Shown here one piece after another: positions 50,701 through 61,987 of a stretch of 64,000 bases of DNA (positions are counted from its first letter, which is position 1; each line of letters starts with the position of its first letter). The position numbers and the translations under genes were made by a program. The stretch is from the NCBI GenBank assembly GCA_003993805.1, contig RSEF01000001.1:73226355-73290354 (forward strand), in the 5' to 3' direction. The DNA comes from Himantopus leucocephalus. Lineage: Eukaryota; Chordata; Aves; Charadriiformes; Recurvirostridae. Below the pieces are notes generated by a model that had not been told where the DNA came from, made no database searches, and saw nothing but the letters and a program-made list of their open reading frames with translations.

Positions 50701-53700
50701 GTCACAGACTAAGTGCCCTTCCACTTCAAAGTGGAAGAGGTCACAGCTATCAACAACCTTAAGTTGGTATCTGCCAAGAGTCAGCTGAAACTTTCTGTAG
50801 TATTTCAGCTAGCAGCAGAATAGCAACTGATTTGCAGAGACCAAACAATCTTTCTCTTAAAACCCTTCAGTTTGTTATTAACCCAGAAGGGCTCTCCACT
50901 AGTGGGAACCTCTCCCCCCATCCCAGTTTCTGCTGGTAGTGTTAAAGCCAGAAGTGCTAAGCAAGCAGTATTTGCCCAAAACAAGATACTCTAAGTGACA
51001 TCTGAAGAGAAAATACCTGCCCAGAAGGTTAGAAAGACAGATGCCAAGAGAAAGAATAAAGGGGGTAAAAAGTTCAGATGGGTAAATGGCACAGCAAGCA
51101 GAGAAGTCCATACAATTAAGTAATTTAATAACCTATTAGTGAGAGTTTCTACTTTCATAATTCAAAATGCTATGAAATCGCTCTGCCAGTTCACCTAACA
51201 CACAAAGTACAGGGATTACAAATAACTCAGAAAGAACTTGCTTAAGTTCTACAAAGGAAGATCCCATTCTTCACGCATTGCTCTTTAAAAAGTCTTGTTT
51301 TAAGAAGTTTCACATATAGAACCTAAGTTTAATACCATGTTGTGTTAAATCATGTTCTAGTGTTACTACATTCAAATTTTTTTAATTTTTTTTTAAGGTG
51401 GCAACAAACCCATACGTACCTTTGTACCCACCAGGGGAACGATATGAATTAGCCAGTGACCTTCCACCTCTAGCAGATCCTCTGACAGACCCACGACTGT
51501 TAAGATAAGGCTGAGGGGGTCTGGGAATAACATTAGTCTGTGCTGGATAAAAGGCAAGGCTACCATTGCTAACAGGAACAGCTCCATCAGGTTGATAATT
51601 CACTGGTTAAAACAGAAGGCACAGATGAATTCAAAGCTTTTATAACTGTAATAAGTTACCATACCTAGAAGCAAGGGCAGCATTAGGAAGTTCAGAGACT
51701 GATTAAGCTGCTCTGAATATCGTGTTCTTGTGCCCCTTCATTACTCCAAATAAGTGAGTATCCTCCCCTTTGTTCTGTAGGGCGTAATGCTTGTTGAAGT
51801 ATACTGTAGACAACCCAGGCTGTCAGTGTAAGCCTCTAACACATTCAGCAAGATTCTGTTGCCTATGTCAGAACAAGCTTGCTAGCAGCATCAAGAAAAC
51901 AAACAAGTATTTAGCTAGGATAGAGTTAATTTTGTTTCTAGTAGCTGCTGAGTTTTGAATTTAGCATAAGGATGTTGATAACGTATTGTTTTAGCTGTTG
52001 CTAAGTAATCTTTGTATTAGTAAAGGACATTTTTAGCTTCCTATAGAAGCTGAGAGGAAGCATAGACAGGACAAGCTGGCCAAAGGAATATTCCATACCA
52101 CAGACATCATGCTTAGTATATAAATGGGGGTTGGCCAGGGGGGCGAGGATCTGCAATCGATCATCAGGTCATGAAAGCAGTTACAGTCTCTTCCCTTACT
52201 GCACTATTAAACTGTCTTTATCTCAACCCACAAGGTTTTTCCCTCCTTTTTCTTCTTCTCCCTGCCCTACTGCCAGGGGGAACACACCACAGTGAGTACA
52301 CAGCTGCATGGTCCTAGTTGCTAGCTGGGGTTAAACCACAACACCAAGCTAGAATAAAATCAAGTAACACCTGATTAAGAATTTTCACTTAGAACCAACA
52401 TTGTTCTAGCAAGACCTCAGTGGTCTATCTGATAAGCTAGGTCACCTCAGTGTTGACATCCTTCAAAATGGGACAAACTCAGTGTTATCTAGATCACACT
52501 AAGACAGCTGTGGAAAGATGGCTATTTGGGTTCAGTTTCTTCAACAGACATTCCTACCACTTGTTAGTGGGCAGTTCAACCCCAAGCAACAGGTATTCAA
52601 GAATGCTTTTTCACTCACAGGGTGGTTGAGTGGTTAGCTTTAAATACAGACCTTGCAAGCATCAATGAGTTTCTACACAACCATGCTTTATATCCATCCA
52701 GAAAGTTTAAAATTGATCCAGAGTGACAGTCTAAACCCCTTTCTGAAGTCTGTGCAGAGCCACTGTACAAGAGTAATCAAAAAATTATGTTCTATCAAAA
52801 AACTGTATCACCTGTAGGCTGATCACCTGCAGTCTCAGTGATGAGAAGGAGCATTCAAGCTAAACATGCTTTCCTGACTGCTATACATACACACAAAGAT
52901 CAAGAGCTCTAAAGAACAATGTATCTCACTGACTTCATGCAGTATCAGTCTATTTCTACTATAATTCCTACGAAGAGTCCTCTGGCAGAAAACCAGTAAT
53001 TTTTTAGTGACCTTGAGTGACTTAGATATAGTCTTAGAAATCCAGATTCCTAGCTGTCAGCTTCCTTTCATCCTAGAACCTGTTTCAGGCAAATTTAGGG
53101 GCTAGTCTCATTTCAGACTAGTGAAATTATAGATGATACTTAGTGTCAGCCATATAAGTTCACTTGACACAGTATCTGAATGTCAAGCAGGTCAGTTGTG
53201 TTGAATAGGCAGCTCAAGACACCACTTATCAGAAGTTTAGTATTCTTCAGGTCAGACACTCAGACTCAACCAGCTAATAAAGTCAGCCTTGGTAAGAAGC
53301 CAGAGCTATATAAACAGAAGTAAAAGGAGGATTATCTTTGATTGCAGACTAGGCTGTCATCAGCTTGCACCTGTTTCATGCTAAAAGCACATGCATGAAC
53401 AGTTCCTGCAGCTCAGCTTATTCTCAATACCACACTAAATTACAGTAACTTGTGATTGAGGCCTCCTAGTTAGGAAACTAGCCTTTCTAGGTAACAAATA
53501 AGTGACAAATTTAGGGCCCAATTAGGAACAACCTGGATCTCTACTAACATCTAGAACGCTTATCTCCAATATATTAAGGTGCAATATGCACAGATTTTGG
53601 CAGGAACTAGCACAGTCATGATTAGCTACGTGTTTCACAATGATTATATTGTGAGCTATAAGTTCAAAGGAAAGATACCAGCCCATTGTTAAAATAAGAA

Positions 53701-56700
53701 AACTCAAAATCCCAAGCAGCTCTTCAATGACACATTTTAGTCTTGTACCAGTAGCAGAAACTACTTGCCACTTTGGGTAATTCACCTCAGCACTGAAAGC
53801 TTATCCCAACTTCCTTATTTAGCATTCTGCAGCTCCCAGCACTACAGACAACACTAGTGTCTATTTCCACAGACCAAATTAATGGTTCCAAATGAAGCAT
53901 TTCATCACTGCTTTAATTCCAAGCAAACACTTGTTTGACTGACAAGTATCACCACATACTTGAGTTTCCCAGTAGGTAGGAAATTCTCTTTCAGGCCTGT
54001 AGGTGACACTGTTGATACAACTGGTAGAGAAACTCATTTGAAGCAACCTTCCACCCTGCTAGCAGTTTTCAAATTAAGTTTACATACCATACCATCAACT
54101 AGATTAGAGTTGACGTAACCCTAATGTTAACAGGTGCTACATAACAGTGGTTCAGAGTTTCACTGAGTTAGAAGAACCTGCATATACTCACAGCACATAT
54201 TAATGAATTAAAATACTACTATAACCTGAAGAACTTTGAAGTCTACTTGAAATACAGAGAGAAAAGCACAGTTCTCACCTGAAGATAGAGATTCTTGTGA
54301 AGGAGAGGTTTGTTCTGCAACATGAGAAGATTGCAGCTGGCATTGAGGAGGAGTCTGTGTACTTGCTGTAGAGAAACTCTGGTTATATCCTGCTGAATAT
54401 GAAGAATCCTCTTTAATTTCCTGGTCTTTACGTGGAGGCAGTGGTGCATTCACTTTAAATACCTAAAACATATTTCAAGACAAGTGCTTAACACTACCAG
54501 CTAAAGTCTCTGCCTAATTCCACCACCCTGCTATGCTGTGGTTTAAATCCATATGACTAGATCAATTTCTAGAACACCAACAGTTTCTTATAATCAAGAA
54601 CATTGTATTTTAACCCACACTTTTCCTTCTCGGTCAGCTTCTAGAATTTACTCATTTATGTAGCTACTACCCAAGAAATATAGCTTGATTGATCATAGCT
54701 ACCATGTTTGATCAAAGATCAGCTACCATACAGGAAGCTATTTTGCTTCTATGGGAAGTCAACTGTTGATTGACTCATTGACTACCTGTCCTGCAGCTTT
54801 TGACCTGAAGCTGGAATAGCCTATACTGAGATGAGATACTCATGTTTGGGAAGAATTTGGGTCTTTATATGCATCTTGGAACCTGATGCAACTCTATTGT
54901 CCACTCAGATAAATACCATATTAGACAGCCTTCACCCCTTTGATAAAAGAAGAATAGGAGAGTTGAGGCTCAATTTAAGTTCCCTCAGAGTAAACATGTA
55001 ACCTAAGCAACAGTCTTTTAATTCAAGTGTTAATGTTACAGCCTGGGCAGTAGGGTGGAGCACAGATATTACCATTATTTAAATCTAATCAACTAGAGTT
55101 CAGTCATTCCAGTGACTGTATTGCTTTATAGCAAGTAACCCAGAATTATCAGAACTGATGCTGTCAAGTGACAACTAGTATCAAAATCAAATAGGAAAGT
55201 AGTCTATTTTGAGTGAAAGGATCTAAGTTTCACCTAAAGAGCTGTCAGCATTACTGATAACTGAGTCTAGAGGTGTATCCAACCATTTTCCAAGACTATA
55301 AACTGTCTGAAGACAGACTAGGGCAAGACTAACTACAGCTAGATGCAAGGAACAGCTTCATAACTTGACAGTTGTAATTTGCAGAAGCCTCTATAATTAC
55401 AATGGGAAATGAACACTTTTTCTAGGGTTAAGCCGCCAAGTATTTCCTCTAACAGGGAGCCAGCACAAAAACCCCTCATGATACTGAAGTATTAAGTATA
55501 AATCCTGAACCATTATAAAACAACATGAATTCTGGTTCTGATTTACCAGATGAAGTGATCAAAGTGATCCACAGCAACCCTCTTTGTTAAAGAAATTTGA
55601 AGATGCTGTGCAGTCAGGCTGTCAACACACACAACCCGCACTATTTGTAACAAGTGGTCTACTTTTTCCTACCAGTGAGGGTTACAGGTGGAATTCTAAT
55701 AAAAGTACTTAGGCTGCAGGTAGTATCTGCCTTTAAGCTTCCATAGACACAATGGCAGCAATAGTGTTTAGACATCTCTGAGGACATGTTATCAGAGGCT
55801 TCCATTACTGTCACTGTACTATCACTATTTGGCAAGAAACCACCTGACTCCCAACTATCTACTGAAATCCAATGGCTGCTTTCCTGGCTGCAATGAGAAT
55901 CCAAGCAATGTAGGGAAGAAAACCCTGCACCACAAAGTTAAAGACCACCACTGCTACAAGAGGAATTAACATCCTATCAATATAGTGACAGATTTTGCTA
56001 GTTTGACCCAAAAATCCCAAGAGAAAGTCTCGAACACTTAACATCTGAGAACACCACAGCATTAGTTCAAGTGAACTTTCAGCAATACCATTTTGATCCA
56101 AAGCACCCTGAACACAGACGCTAGGTTCAGATACAATCAGAATGACTGAGACCAAGACTCAGTATTTATATCACGATAGATTGCTTCTCTTATAGACTGG
56201 GTCCCCAGAAAGACTAGCATTGATCATAGCATGCTGCTATTTCTCCAATTCCATGAAAAATCACCACCTATCCACTTAGCATAGTTTAAATAGTTCTGGC
56301 TTAAAAAGAACCAACTCCCTACCACCACTTGCCTCATACATAATATATAAGGTTATAACATAACATAATTCTGTACCTCTGAGGAAAGTTCTACTTGAAC
56401 CTCTTCTACAAATACAGAAAACAAAGTAGAAAAAGTCATGGTAGTTATTTACTACAAACCACACTGGGATGTCATAGATGTTTTAGTCACTAGTTCCTAT
56501 GCTTTGAGAAGCTATTAGCTACCTTCTTCCAGCAAATCATACTATGTATGTCCCAGTACCACAAGATGCAGATTGTTCAGTAAGTTGAACTGCACTGGTA
56601 CATTTGTGAAAATGGAGAATACCTTTGGAGAATCTCAGTGACCTCTAAGCTTGCTTTTGAGCAAGAACATTAAATGAAGGTTTCTAGCATCTTCTGAAGA

Positions 56701-59700
56701 AGGTATCAGAGGAATAGATAAGCCCAAGAACAGGGAAGGAAATAGTAACAACTAAATGGAGATCCTTCCTCTGAGTCCCTCTAAGCTTGCAATGCAGATT
56801 ACTGGACAGTAGCATTGTTAGTAATGTTAGAGGACATTGGTAATGATGTATGAAAAAGATGCCTGAAAAAGTAGCATCTATTTGCAAGAAACACCACTCA
56901 GTCTGTGTTGAGTATTCCCTAGACATCTATATCAACTGCTTGTTAACAATATAGGATAATAAGCTATCCCAGTCTTTGTCAAAGACACATTTTCATGATT
57001 CCAGTGGGCTGAGTTTTACCCCACTAAAGCAAATTGTTTAAAAAGCAGCAAGACTGGTTCAAGCTTTAGAAAGCTTTTACTCCTAACAGCTATATACTTC
57101 AGGATTCCCTCTCTCCTCTGCAGTCTTTATTATTCAAAATCTACACATAAGAACAGTTTAAGTACAATTAACTTTACCTTGGGGCACAACTATAAATCTG
57201 TTGATTTCAGGTCTGATTTCTCCCTCTTAGTTCCTTGAGGCTACTAAGATATCCCAGTATTAGATTTTGGGACTATGCAGAGCAAAACCAGGATGTCTAT
57301 TCTTGGATGACCTGTTTTAAGTTCTGAAGGCATTGGAGAAGCAGAGTTCTCATCTAGGCTTTTAAACATTAAAACAAAGTGATCTATCAAGTTCTGTACT
57401 ATATCAAGGGGAGCCAATTCCTCAGTATTAGGACTAAGTTACTAGCATTATTGTCAATTATTCTTCTGTGTCCTCAAGTTGTATACTTACAGTCTGCATA
57501 GCCTGAAAGGGAGCAGCTGTTATTGTGACAGAACTGCTACTTGCTGGAGGAGACTGAAAGCTCTGCGCTGGTGGTACTGGTGACATGGAGGTGCTTGAAG
57601 TAGGCAATGGTGACTGTGGCTCACTTGGGAGGGGAACAGTTGCCTGAGGGAAGAACAAATGTAACGAAAGGTCACTTGATAGTTATCAGGCAGTAACAGA
57701 AGCAGTTAATTTGTTCTAAAGCCTAGACTGACAGAAGTCAGCAGTTTCTACAGGATGACATTTGGACATAGTAGAGCTACAAAATAGCTTTTGCTTACAA
57801 TTTCAAATCTTGCTGTGCATTCTCAGCAAACAGTACTTCTATTGCAGTCTCTGCTGATTAAGTGAAATGTGCCTATGAGCTACTATACATACCACTCATT
57901 GTAGTAATTTCACAATAAAGAGACATTAGGTATTTTTTCCCCACCACTAAGGAAACACAGAACATCTTCTGTTCCATTTATTGGAAGATGATTCTATGGC
58001 TGATATTAAAAGTGACTTCTCTTTTGTAAAGGAACTCAGGAAGTTTAGGTGGGTTGATTTTTTCCCTCCTGACTTAATCAATTATGTTTCAGATTAGAAA
58101 CAATGCTGAGTTGTCCAGACAAAGTATTAACCAGCATTAAGTCTCATCTGTGCAGATGGCAAAGTGAGGTATTGATTCAGAACACCAATATTTATAGGAT
58201 TCAGAAGTCAAAAGGGATGTAAGGCCCTAGACACCTTTCAGTAACAAATATATTTACCTTACCTGTTATTTGTGATAGCTCACCTGGGCAATTTCAATCT
58301 TTTTTGGTATCAGTGGCTCAGAAATATGTGAACTTGTCTGATACAGTGGCTGGGAAGTATATTTCTCAGTCTCTTGAGAAAGCGATGCTGATGCCTAGAA
58401 GACAACATACATGCACCTGCTATTACAAGCAATATTGCAGAAAGCAGAGTTTAGTAGAGCTATGAAATACCAGTGTATAAGTTGAAACAAGTGGATTTTG
58501 AAGGACGGCAACAAATATTAAGTCCAAAGTAAACACTAAATAATCATCTGAACCTAAAGCTTCAAGTAATTAGCTTTAGAGATTCAGACCTAATTACCCT
58601 TCTTACACAAGACATTGTACAACTAGCCCTGCAAAGTCAGATAATTTTAAGAACTGTACATTGCTTCAAGCAGTTGTTTACAATGAAGTCTGAGACACAC
58701 ATTGAAAGACATGCCTGTTAAACTTTTGGTAAGCTCTGTCAAACAAGGTTTCAAAGCCAAACTTGGGTTTGCTTTTGCAAAACCTGTGTGCTACAGTTAG
58801 CTCACACTTGTAATGCTAAGAGTTGCTTATACTTACACAGCCTAGGACTAATGACTACCAGTCCTGCTCTCACCATGTATACTATCACAGGTGCATCAGA
58901 TAGAACTGCACTTGCATACCAGGAGAGTGCATTGTCACCACTGAGTGTATTCCCTGGTTGTGCTGGGACCAAAGAAAGCTTATCTACTGCTTCCATGAGA
59001 AGCAGGACTGGAAAAGTAAGACACCACACTTCAAGCCTAAGGAACTAGATACACTGGGTGCAAGCAACCCTAATTCCAAACAGTAAGCTCACAAAAACCC
59101 TCAGAATATTCTACTAAATCAAGTGTTCTACATCATAGCACAGCACAAGTCTTCTGCTTACTTAAACAGCAAAATTATTTAATCCTTGCAGCACAAGAAG
59201 TCTTATGACACTGTAGAAGTGAGAGAAGCTGTCAAGAACCAGGTCAAAACTGCTGATTCAAGAGGCAGAAAGACTAATATCCCTGTCAAGACTGTTATAT
59301 TCAACTATACAGTATATTAAGGAATAGGGTAAACGCTACATGCACAGTATACTGATAGCATGTACATTAGCAAAACACATTTAAAAAGCATGAACATTTC
59401 CCCATTATAGTCTACATAGACTGTATAAGAGTCCAACAGGAAAGACTCAGCTGTATTTCTGAACACAGCAACACTTAGCAAGAGATCTTTAAGACGGTGA
59501 TCTGCATGAATTGAAACACTATTTTCAGCTCTAAACAATATTTGAATCCTAATTGAGGATTTAACTGCACATAGATACAGTTAAGAAAGGAAAGTTTGAG
59601 GTCTTGGCTGAACATCAGAAGTCAGATTCCTGGTATTTCTTCAATTAGTGCTTGAGAGAACATGTCAGTCTTTAGCTTATACAGAAGTCTGCTATTTTAT

Positions 59701-61987
59701 GATGACAATATCCATCCCAGTTTGTGCATCCTCTGTGTTGTCATTAGAGGAAGTATTTTACACTGTAACCAAAGCAAATATTTATGCTGTTCATGTGGTC
59801 CCAACAAGAATATGCACCACACTTCCTAGTCTGCATTTTTCATCCCACACCCTTCCCATTTGAAGGGGCAGACTGTTCACTTTGCATTCATGCAGTATTA
59901 GGAAGACTTTTCCAACCATCTTTATGTATTCCAGAATGTAAGCTATACTGTTGCTGTTTTCTGTCCCTGTATGTTGTTCAAGTATAGTTATTCAGGAGAG
60001 GGCCCACCATAGCTTTCTGTTAGGGCTGGCTATTGCACAGATCTCTGAATGCCAGTGAACCCCAGAGTATATTACCTGTGGCGCCTGTGGTGTCACCAAG
60101 TCTTCGGTTTCAGAGCCAGAAAGAGTCTGATCAGCAGATGCTAGGGAAGTATTTGAACCATGCAGTGTCATGGATGAAGAAGCAGCAGCCTTGCAAGAAG
60201 AGAAAACTGAGATAAGGTTTTGAAAGATTATCTTAGATGTTTGGTTTCACTGAAACCACACTCTGGGCATTTCCAAGTAAACTTCAGAATGAGGCAGGAG
60301 CTGAAGTGCTTTGACCAGTTAGTCTAAGTTTCTTAGGAATTCTTGTTAGTGGCAAAGAAACCTATTTAAAAGCCAAAGTAGCAAAACCTGCAAGCACAGT
60401 AAGTCAATTTAAGGTTCACTTAACCACAGCTGCCAAACCTTGCGACACTATCTTTGGCATAAGTGAGGATCTCAAAGATGAAGCCATGTACTATCTAGGA
60501 AAGAAGCAGCATATTTTCATGCACACAACTAGTAGCTATGACTTGAATCTATGGGTTAAGTATTCAAGCTACTTCAGCACGTGTCCAACATACTGTTTTA
60601 CTTCAAGAAACTTCACACATTTGTTGCTGCTATTCAAGAGGAAGAGCAGACAACTTTGTCAGCATTTGAGTGCAAGCTACTAAGCTATATGAAGTTTATT
60701 ACAAAACTACTGGCAACAAGAAAAACAATTGAAGTACTAAGTCTATTCTAGTGAATAACTTCTATATCATTCCTTGGCTACAGCTCTGCTTCTTCAGGGC
60801 AGTCCTAATTTCAACTTACTTGAAGGGGCTGTTGAAGAAAATCACTCTGACTTGGCAGTTTCTGTTCTTTTGAAGCTGTAAAAAAAGAGACTGTTAAGCA
60901 ACATTTTCTTTTAAATTCAAATACTACATATAGTTTCAGTATGCAGTTCTACTTCTTGAAAACATGTGGTATATGAGGATGCACACTATTTTTAGTGCAC
61001 ACACTGAAAATAGACACTTGGCACCAGTAAACTACACCCATTTGAAAACTTCAGTTTTTTGTAAAAGAGGACAGGTATTCAATAATAAAGCTATTTCTAC
61101 TACAGTAGAGATACCCTCTTTCCTGATTAAAAAAGCAATTAAGTATTTAATAAACTAAGTAATTGTGCTTTACAGCCCAAGAGCCACCCAAACAGTTTAA
61201 CATGGCCAGTTGTAGAAAGTTCCAGTTTTCTAAGTGTAGCTAGATAACTGCTCTTTATCCTGAGCTCATTCATAGCTTGTGTCTATGTATCTAGACAAGT
61301 TTGTTACACAGATACAGCATGTCAATTCTGCATCTAGGTTCAGGTGCACTTCAGTCAGTGATTACACAAGCATTCCATTTGCAGGCAGATGTACCAGCTT
61401 AAGTCGCCTCCAGCAACAAGTAAGCAGGCAAGGGGCTTGAGCTGCCTTTTTTTTTAATCAGACATTGGTATTCTTTATAATTAGACAAGTTGTCTTCACC
61501 AGGCCTACAGCCCAAGCAAACCCTGTTAGCGTTTGCAAACTCTTCCATACAATTTACACTTAGAGTATTACCTACCTACAGGACTACTTGCTGGAGCAGC
61601 TGAAGGTGGTTGGGATGAACCAATGGCACTTGGTGAAGCTTTATCAAAATCCAGAATGGACTCCTTTTGAAAAAGAGATCATCAGTTGGGAGAAAAAAAT
61701 TAAACTCCAGATACAAATGAAACATTCTCAACTGACAAGTTGCTGTTAGCTAACTGGAGCTAGATTCATTCATTGCAAACACACATTGTCAGCACTGTTT
61801 TCCCTAACCCAGTAGAAACTGGAGCTTTGTGCTACAACAGCAGAGAAAAACATACCTGCATGAAGTTGTAAGTCCCTTGTATCTGAGTCATCAGATCCTG
61901 AAGTTTTTCCCTTCTCAATACTGGATCTTTTGGAAGAGTTGAAGTAGAGCAAAATTCTGCAGCTGGCTGATGTACAGATTTAGGCAC
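47167..61987 (-). CDS. CAPRIN2: Caprin-2, last 11 coding exons (5' part off the window)
   Basis: Caprin-2 (RNG140) is a cytoplasmic RNA-binding protein of the caprin family, linked in the literature to neuronal RNA granules, LRP6/Wnt signalling and lens development. It has a C-terminal C1q domain that trimerises. Eleven minus-strand exons were translated and match the C-terminal half of human caprin-2 as I remember it, with all intron phases consistent. Order: a Ser/Pro/Gln-rich linker (61987-54279), an RG/RGG-containing segment (51602-50096), a short basic exon, and the C1q exon (47735-47167). The upstream caprin homology domains are not in the window. CAPRIN2 lies just upstream of IPO8 in the same orientation, as in mammals. 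The C1q part is nearly identical to human by eye, unlike the more variable linker. Confidence 0.96.
49170..49236 (-). CDS. CAPRIN2: CAPRIN2 exon, second from last
   Basis: Encodes DVNYQQCYKRGGITSGPRAN then SR. Acceptor TTTAG, donor AGAG|GTAAGG, leaving phase 1. It matches the basic segment just before the C1q exon in human caprin-2. Confidence 0.95.
49268..49377 (+). mobile_element. CR1 3'-end fragment
   Basis: About 110 bp containing CTGGTCTAGTTGAAGGTGTC, GGTTGGACTAGATGACC and AAGGTCCTTTCCATCC, the standard CR1 3' UTR. It is 5'-truncated and lies in a CAPRIN2 intron, antisense to the gene. Confidence 0.9.
50096..50196 (-). CDS. CAPRIN2: CAPRIN2 exon, third from last
   Basis: Encodes GFDAYRGSPSITNGNYGQLQ then FPGRDYAGMPYSQR. 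Acceptor AACAG, donor AGG|GTAAGC. It enters in phase 1 and leaves in phase 0. Rich in Gly, Tyr and Arg. Confidence 0.95.
51420..51602 (-). CDS. CAPRIN2: CAPRIN2 exon, fourth from last, RG-rich
   Basis: Encodes VNYQPDGAVPVSNGSLAFYP, AQTNVIPRPPQPYLN, then SRGSVRGSARGGRSL and NSYRSPGGYKG. The RG/RGG motifs fit RNA binding. Acceptor ACCAG, donor AAAG|GTACGT, phase 1 at both ends. Confidence 0.95.
51901..52343 (+). mobile_element. LTR of the same family as the 41.3-kb LTR, plus orientation
   Basis: About 440 bp related over its length, in opposite orientation, to the LTR at 41345-41911. Shared blocks: GGATAGAGTTAATTTT, TAGTAGCTGCTG, AGACAGGACAAGCTGGCC, AAGGAATATTCCATACCA, AAATGGGGGTTGGCCAGG, TTAAACTGTCTTTATCTCAA. 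It contains a TATATAAA box at 52117-52124. The 3' end is TTAAACCACAACA. The first 15 bases are degraded and no target duplication was seen. It lies in a CAPRIN2 intron, antisense to the gene. Confidence 0.88.
52344..54278 (-). other. CAPRIN2 intron, remainder
   Basis: About 1.9 kb of intron sequence between the LTR and the next exon. I see no exon, repeat or RNA gene in it. Confidence 0.6.
54279..54462 (-). CDS. CAPRIN2: CAPRIN2 exon, fifth from last
   Basis: Encodes VFKVNAPLPPRKDQEIKEDS, SYSAGYNQSFSTASTQTPPQ, then QLQSSHVAEQTSPSQESLSS. Acceptor TTTAG, donor TCAG|GTGAGA. It enters in phase 0 and leaves in phase 1. It matches NAPLPPRK...YNQSF..ASTQTPPQCQL of human caprin-2. Confidence 0.95.
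54463..57490 (-). other. CAPRIN2 intron, 3.0 kb
   Basis: The largest CAPRIN2 intron in the window that carries no recognised repeat. Open frames in it have no splice context or recognisable product. Confidence 0.6.
57491..57643 (-). CDS. CAPRIN2: CAPRIN2 exon, sixth from last
   Basis: Encodes ATVPLPSEPQSPLPTSSTSM, SPVPPAQSFQSPPASSSSVT, ITAAPFQAMQT. A Ser/Pro-rich linker. Acceptor CTCAG, donor ACT|GTAAGT, phase 0 at both ends. Confidence 0.94.
58284..58394 (-). CDS. CAPRIN2: CAPRIN2 exon, seventh from last
   Basis: Encodes ASASLSQETEKYTSQPLYQT then SSHISEPLIPKKIEIAQ. Acceptor TCTAG, donor CAG|GTGAGC, phase 0 at both ends. Skipping it would keep the frame. Confidence 0.94.
60076..60189 (-). 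CDS. CAPRIN2: CAPRIN2 exon, eighth from last
   Basis: Encodes AAASSSMTLHGSNTSLASAD then QTLSGSETEDLVTPQAPQ. Acceptor GCAAG, donor CAG|GTAATA, phase 0 at both ends, so it is also a frame-neutral cassette. Confidence 0.93.
60820..60875 (-). CDS. CAPRIN2: CAPRIN2 exon, ninth from last
   Basis: Encodes ASKEQKLPSQSDFLQQPLQ, with the first residue split by the intron. Acceptor TTACAG, donor CAA|GTAAGT. It enters in phase 1 and leaves in phase 0. It is 56 bp, too short for an ORF search. Confidence 0.94.
61576..61663 (-). CDS. CAPRIN2: CAPRIN2 exon, tenth from last
   Basis: Encodes ESILDFDKASPSAIGSSQPP then SAAPASSPV. Acceptor AAAAG, donor GTAG|GTAGGT. It enters in phase 0 and leaves in phase 1. 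It matches QESILDFDK...SPVASKEQ of human caprin-2 across the junctions. Confidence 0.95.
61856..61987 (-). CDS. CAPRIN2: CAPRIN2 exon, eleventh from last (5'-most found)
   Basis: Encodes VPKSVHQPAAEFCSTSTLPK, DPVLRREKLQDLMTQIQGTY, NFMQ. Acceptor ATTAG, donor CAG|GTATGT, phase 0 at both ends. Strongly conserved with human caprin-2. Confidence 0.95.
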